Of a stretch of DNA of 18,017 nt, positions 14,861 through 18,017 are shown one piece after another. Origin of the DNA: Allopontixanthobacter sp034376665 (GTDB taxonomy: Bacteria > Pseudomonadota > Alphaproteobacteria > Sphingomonadales > Sphingomonadaceae); NCBI RefSeq assembly GCF_034376665.1, contig NZ_JAXMJI010000099.1, positions 1 through 18,017 of the forward strand, read 5' to 3'. The position numbers and the translations under genes were made by a program. Position 1 is the first letter of the stretch. Each line of letters starts with the position of its first letter. The notes beneath the pieces are model-generated. The model worked only from the letters and a program-made list of their open reading frames with translations, made no database searches and was not told where the DNA came from.

Positions 14861-15282
14861 TGGGCTTTTTCGCGCAATTCCTGGCGTCGCTGGCGGCCAT
14901 CCTGGTGCTGGCGTGGGTGTCCCACTGGATGGAGCTGGGCCGCGGCATCCGCATTCGGGATGCGGCGCACGCGCAAGCCCTGGCGGACGAAGTGGTCTGC
15001 GGTTTTGCGGCGGAGGAGACTGTTATCGATGAAACCGGCAAGGCCGCGCTGCTACGCGACCGGAATGGCCGGATCGTCCTGATCAAGCTTCACGGCGCGC
15101 AATTTTCCGGGCGGCTGCTCGGCCCCGGCTCGGGCGCGCTGCTCCGCAACGATGGCGGCAGACCAAAACTGGAAATAAACCCCGGCGAACGGCTTTTCGG
15201 GACCCAAATTATTGATATCGAACGGCCCGAAGATTGGGTACACTGGATCAACGCTGCCAAGGCTCCCCATCATTATGCCTGA
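14860..15282 (+). CDS. Membrane-anchored protein of unknown function
   Basis: A 140-residue protein I cannot assign. Residues ~4-23 (FFAQFLASLAAILVLAWVSHW) form one transmembrane helix or uncleaved signal anchor. The rest is soluble, mixed charge, with a basic patch (RGIRIRD) just after the helix and an aromatic DWVHWIN segment near the end; the soluble part looks like a small beta-rich domain (RNGRIVLIKLHGAQFSGRLLG). It has one cysteine. The GTG start shares one base with the preceding stop (TAGTG), and its own stop overlaps the next start by 8 bp, so this gene is fixed in a translationally coupled unit with the DUF442-type protein and the desaturase-family enzyme. A partner or regulator of that membrane enzyme is a guess. 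Confidence 0.75.
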   Translation: MGFFAQFLASLAAILVLAWVSHWMELGRGIRIRDAAHAQALADEVVCGFAAEETVIDETGKAALLRDRNGRIVLIKLHGAQFSGRLLGPGSGALLRNDGGRPKLEINPGERLFGTQIIDIERPEDWVHWINAAKAPHHYA

Positions 15283-16240
15283 CTTCTCGCCGATTGATTT
15301 TGCCGTACCGTTTTTCGTGGCTCTGGTGCTGATCGAGATGATCTGGGCCCGCCGCCGCCGCCCCGAAAGCTACGAGCCGCGCGATACCCTGACCTCGCTC
15401 GCATTCGGCCTCGGCAGTTCGGTCGCCGGATTGCTTACCGGCGGCGCGGTACTGGCGATGTCCCTGTGGCTGTACCAGTTTCGCCTGTTCGACTTCGGCG
15501 ACGAATGGTGGAGCGTGTGGTGGGCGTGGCCGCTGTGTTTCGTGCTCGACGATCTTGGCTATTACGTCTTCCACCGCTTCGCCCACCGGGTGCGCTGGTT
15601 CTGGGCGAGCCATGTGAACCACCATTCCAGCCAGCATTACAATCTGTCCACTGCCCTGCGGCAAAGCTGGACCGGCTTTTTCGCCCTGTCTTTCATCTTC
15701 CGCATTCCGCTGACGCTGCTCGGCTTCCACCCGGCGATGATCCTGTTCGTCGGGGCGTTCAACCTGATCTACCAGTTCTGGATCCATACCGAGGCGATCG
15801 GGCGGATGCCGCGCTGGTTCGAAGCGGTGATGAACACCCCCAGCCACCACCGGGTCCATCACGCCACCAACCCGCTCTATCTCGACCGGAATTACGCCGG
15901 GACTTTCATCGTCTGGGACCGGATGTTCGGCACTTTCCAGGCGGAGACGGACAGCGAGCGCATCCGCTACGGGATCGTTCGTCAATTGGGTACCTTCAAC
16001 CTGCTGTGGTCGGTGTTCCACGAATGGGTCGGGATCGCGCAGGATATGTGGCGCGCGCCGTGGCGGCACAAACTGTCGTACTTGCTACGCGAACCCGGCT
16101 GGACGCATGACGGCAGCCGCGAGACGTCCGACATGATCCGGGCGCGCTGGCTCCAGAGCCGAGGTGCCGCTGCCGTCAGCGAGGCGGAAAAACCGGTCCC
16201 GAATGACAACCCGATTGCCGGACAGGAAAAGCCTGCGTAA
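15275..16240 (+). CDS. Sterol desaturase / fatty acid hydroxylase superfamily membrane enzyme
   Basis: A 321-residue integral membrane di-iron oxygenase. The histidine clusters are intact: HRFAH (100-104), HVNHH (113-117) and HHRVHH (191-196), with additional His171. Several hydrophobic helices occupy ~8-24, ~42-66, ~83-98 and ~133-170. Family members hydroxylate or desaturate sterols, carotenoids, fatty acids or ether lipids; the substrate here cannot be read from sequence. ATG 15275 is chosen because it starts MPDFSPIDFAVPFF, just before the first helix, and overlaps the previous stop by 8 bp; upstream codons lie in the preceding gene. The C-terminal ~40 residues are polar. The GMC oxidoreductase starts 24 bp downstream. 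Confidence 0.9.
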   Translation: MPDFSPIDFAVPFFVALVLIEMIWARRRRPESYEPRDTLTSLAFGLGSSVAGLLTGGAVLAMSLWLYQFRLFDFGDEWWSVWWAWPLCFVLDDLGYYVFHRFAHRVRWFWASHVNHHSSQHYNLSTALRQSWTGFFALSFIFRIPLTLLGFHPAMILFVGAFNLIYQFWIHTEAIGRMPRWFEAVMNTPSHHRVHHATNPLYLDRNYAGTFIVWDRMFGTFQAETDSERIRYGIVRQLGTFNLLWSVFHEWVGIAQDMWRAPWRHKLSYLLREPGWTHDGSRETSDMIRARWLQSRGAAAVSEAEKPVPNDNPIAGQEKPA

Positions 16241-16264
16241 CCTCCAAAGAAAAATGGAGAGAGC

Positions 16265-17851
16265 ATGGATCAATTCGACATCATCGTCATCGGCGGCGGC
16301 AGCGCCGGAAGCGCGGCAGCAGGGCGGCTGGCGCAAGACCCGGATCGGAAAGTCTGCCTGATCGAGGCCGGCGGCACCAACGACAATTTCCTGGTCAAGA
16401 CCCCCGGCTTCATGCCGTTCCTGCTCAAGAACACCAATTACCGCTACGATACCGTCCCGCAAAAGGGGCTGAACGGCCGGGTCGGCTATCAGCCGCGCGG
16501 CAAGGGGCTCGGCGGATCGAGCGCCATCAACGCGATGATCTACATCCGGGGCAACCGGTGGGATTACGACCGCTGGGCAGACCTCGGCTGCGAGGGCTGG
16601 GCCTATGACGACGTGCTGCCCTATTTCAAAAGGTCTGAATGCAATGTCCGGGGGGCGGACGAATTCCACGGCGATGACGGGCCGCTGCACGTTTCGGACC
16701 AGCACTTCCTCAACCCCACCAGCACCGCCTTTGTCAGCAGTGCCGAGGCGCTCCAACTGCGCCGGAACGAGGATTTCAATGGCGAGCGTCAGGACGGGTT
16801 CGGCATCTATCAGGTCACCCAGAAAGACGGCGAACGCTGGTCCGCCGCGCGGGCCTATGTGGAACCGCTCAAGGAAAGCGGAAATCTGCGGATCCTGACG
16901 CGCACGCTGGTCGAAAAATTGTTGATCGAGAACGGCCGGGTGACCGGAGTAGCGATCCGGCGCGGGAAATCGCGCGAGGTCATCACCGCTCGGAAGGGTG
17001 TGATCCTGTCGGCGGGCGCATTCAACAGCCCGCAGATCCTGATGCTGTCGGGCATCGGCCCTGCCGCCCATCTGCGCGATCATGGCATCGCGGTTGCGGT
17101 CGACAGGCCGGCGGTCGGCAGCGACCTGCAGGATCACGTCGACTATGTGTCGAGCTGGGAAACCGCATCGCAGGTGCCCCTCGGCGACAGTCTCGCGGGC
17201 ACGGTTCGGATGATCAAGGCGATGGTCGAACACCGCCGCAAGCGGACCGGGATCATGACCACTCCCTATGCGGAGGCGGGCGGATTCTGGCGGGTGATGC
17301 CCGATGCGCCGATCCCCGATGTGCAGTGGCATTTCGTACCTGCAATGCTGGAGGACCACGGCCGCGCAAAGGTGAAGGGGCACGGTTTTTCCCTCCACGC
17401 CTGCGTGCTGCGGCCGGAAAGCCGGGGCACCGTGCGCCTAAATGACAGCGATCCCGCTGCGCCGCCGCGGATCGATCCCAACTTCCTCGACGATGACCGG
17501 GACATCGCGGTGCTGCGCGCCGGGGTACGCCTGTCGCACCGCATCGCCGAAGCCTCGCCGCTGGCCGACTACGCGCCGCAGGACAGGCACCCGGTCAACC
17601 TCGATGACGATGCCGCGCTCGACGACATGATCCGCAGCCGCGCCGACACGGTCTATCACCCCGTCGGCACCTGCCGGATGGGCAGCGACGCGGACAGCGT
17701 GGTCGATCCCCGGCTCAAGGCCCGGGGCGTCGAGGGCCTGTGGGTGGCCGACGCCAGCATCATGCCGCGGCTCGTTTCCGGCAACACCAACGCGCCCAGC
17801 ATCATGATCGGCGAGCGCTGCGGCGACTTCGTGAAGGCTGCGCTGGCATGA
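16265..17851 (+). CDS. GMC-family FAD-dependent oxidoreductase (choline/alcohol dehydrogenase-like)
   Basis: A 528-residue flavoenzyme. The N-terminal Rossmann motif is VIGGGSAGSAAAGRL with Glu34 for the ribose (LIEAGG). GMC signatures follow: GKGLGGSSAINAMIYIRG (about 79-96) and SAGAFNSPQILMLSGIGP (about 245-262). The catalytic pair is His465 (YHPVGTCRMG) and Asn509 (GNTNAPS), 44 residues apart as in choline oxidase. Such enzymes oxidise primary alcohols to aldehydes; annotation as choline dehydrogenase would be over-specific. GGAGAG lies just before ATG 16265. It probably belongs to the same transcript as the desaturase-family gene 24 bp upstream. The last 17 codons are duplicated downstream, and the present stop codon lies inside the left arm of a palindromic element, so the C-terminus may have been rewritten. 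Confidence 0.93.
   Translation: MDQFDIIVIGGGSAGSAAAGRLAQDPDRKVCLIEAGGTNDNFLVKTPGFMPFLLKNTNYRYDTVPQKGLNGRVGYQPRGKGLGGSSAINAMIYIRGNRWDYDRWADLGCEGWAYDDVLPYFKRSECNVRGADEFHGDDGPLHVSDQHFLNPTSTAFVSSAEALQLRRNEDFNGERQDGFGIYQVTQKDGERWSAARAYVEPLKESGNLRILTRTLVEKLLIENGRVTGVAIRRGKSREVITARKGVILSAGAFNSPQILMLSGIGPAAHLRDHGIAVAVDRPAVGSDLQDHVDYVSSWETASQVPLGDSLAGTVRMIKAMVEHRRKRTGIMTTPYAEAGGFWRVMPDAPIPDVQWHFVPAMLEDHGRAKVKGHGFSLHACVLRPESRGTVRLNDSDPAAPPRIDPNFLDDDRDIAVLRAGVRLSHRIAEASPLADYAPQDRHPVNLDDDAALDDMIRSRADTVYHPVGTCRMGSDADSVVDPRLKARGVEGLWVADASIMPRLVSGNTNAPSIMIGERCGDFVKAALA
17799..17841 (+). repeat. Direct repeat copy 1 (3' end of the GMC gene)
   Basis: A 43-bp segment inside the GMC coding region, encoding IMIGERCGDFVKAA, repeated at 17917-17959 with a single G-to-A difference that is synonymous (GAG/GAA). 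Confidence 0.95.
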
Positions 17852-17924
17852 TGCTCGGCCCATGTGTTTGCCGCTCCGGGCGCGAAACCGGTTCCCACTT
17901 TCGCTGAGCGGTAGGGGCATCATG
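17848..17924. repeat. Nested palindromic REP/RIME-like element
   Basis: Three pairs of complementary arms nest within 77 bp: CATGATGC (17848-17855) with GCATCATG (17917-17924); CCGCTC (17871-17876) with GAGCGG (17906-17911); GCGAAA (17882-17887) with TTTCGC (17899-17904). The core AACCGGTT is itself palindromic, and AAACCGGTTCCCACTTT resembles a sequence I associate with intergenic palindromic repeats of alphaproteobacteria (recollection, not checked). The left arm contains the GMC stop codon. The right arm coincides with the start of the second gene-tail copy, so its edge is uncertain. Confidence 0.6.
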
Positions 17925-17966
17925 ATCGGCGAACGCTGCGGCGACTTCGTGAAGGCTGCCATCTGA
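17917..17966 (+). pseudogene. Vestigial duplicate of the GMC C-terminus
   Basis: From 17919 the sequence reads ATC ATG ATC..., encoding IMIGERCGDFVKAAI and then TGA at 17964-17966. It is a second copy of the last codons of the GMC gene (43 bp with one synonymous difference), in a different frame relative to the GMC gene and lacking any start or body. It may be the original gene end, displaced by the element between the copies, or the remnant of a second GMC gene. Confidence 0.8.
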
Positions 17967-17976
17967 CGCACAAAAA

Positions 17977-18005
17977 AGGGGCCGGAGCGGCTGGCTCCGG
18001 CCCTT
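17977..18005 (-). terminator. Strong intrinsic terminator, probably for a convergent gene beyond the window
   Basis: GGGGCCGGAGC (17978-17988) pairs with GCTCCGGCCC plus T (17994-18004) around a GGCTG loop; A17977 and T18005 extend it. On the minus strand the stem is followed by TTTTTT (complement of 17972-17977), a textbook terminator. On the plus strand only TTATA follows, so it would work less well for the GMC transcript, though it may serve both directions. Confidence 0.85.
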
Positions 18006-18017
18006 ATAGGTGATGTT

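Noticed and set aside
16085..17398. A 437-codon open frame antisense to the GMC gene
   Set aside because: It has no family motif and opposes a complete FAD-dependent oxidoreductase with catalytic His and Asn.

Overview
The window reads as a high-GC alphaproteobacterial chromosome, most likely from the Sphingomonadales (Erythrobacter/Altererythrobacter-like). The clues are the tail end of a Rhodobacter-type gene transfer agent (GTA) cluster, an argD-argF-hslO cluster typical of alphaproteobacteria, a polyproline-linker OmpA protein, a double cold-shock-domain protein with a Gly/Arg-rich N-terminus, and Sphingomonadales-style hypothetical genes. No tRNA, rRNA, CRISPR array, integrase or transposase is visible. 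Family names rest on motif recognition by eye; no database search was run.

Layout. (1) 1-5354, plus strand: the 3' part of a GTA or prophage-like tail module in the order distal tail protein (DUF2460; its start is off the window), hub protein (DUF2163), NlpC/P60 cell-wall peptidase, 'megatron'/host-specificity protein, and DUF2793 protein. Overlaps and 4-16 bp gaps show one transcription unit for the first four. (2) 5355-7306, plus strand: an AT-rich leader with a terminator-like hairpin, an OmpA-family porin-like protein, a strong intrinsic terminator, and a lipoprotein-type Cu/Zn superoxide dismutase. (3) 7303-14144, minus strand: in transcription order a double cold-shock-domain protein, argD, argF, hslO (Hsp33), a DUF3617-like secreted protein, queC and a Spinster-like MFS transporter. 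argD/argF and queC/MFS overlap by about 20 bp. (4) 14145-14422: a divergent intergenic region holding a 19-bp near-perfect palindrome. (5) 14423-17851, plus strand: a compact, partly overlapping cassette of a rhodanese-loop/DUF442-type protein, a membrane-anchored protein of unknown function, a sterol desaturase/fatty acid hydroxylase and a GMC oxidoreductase. (6) 17799-18017: a duplicated fragment of the GMC gene's 3' end, separated by a nested palindromic, REP/RIME-like element, then a terminator that looks strongest for a gene arriving on the minus strand from beyond the window.

How the genes fit together. The GTA genes encode the tail tip that contacts and penetrates the recipient envelope. 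argD/argF belong to arginine biosynthesis and hslO is a redox-switched chaperone. The cassette at 14.4-17.9 kb pairs a di-iron membrane hydroxylase/desaturase with an FAD-dependent alcohol dehydrogenase, which suggests (inference) oxidation of a membrane lipid or alcohol. The strongest candidates for something undescribed are the structured repeat with the duplicated gene tail at the right end, the 19-bp palindrome at 14325-14343, the apparent redistribution of a TIM-barrel-like domain among the GTA tail proteins, and the small membrane protein in the oxidation cassette.
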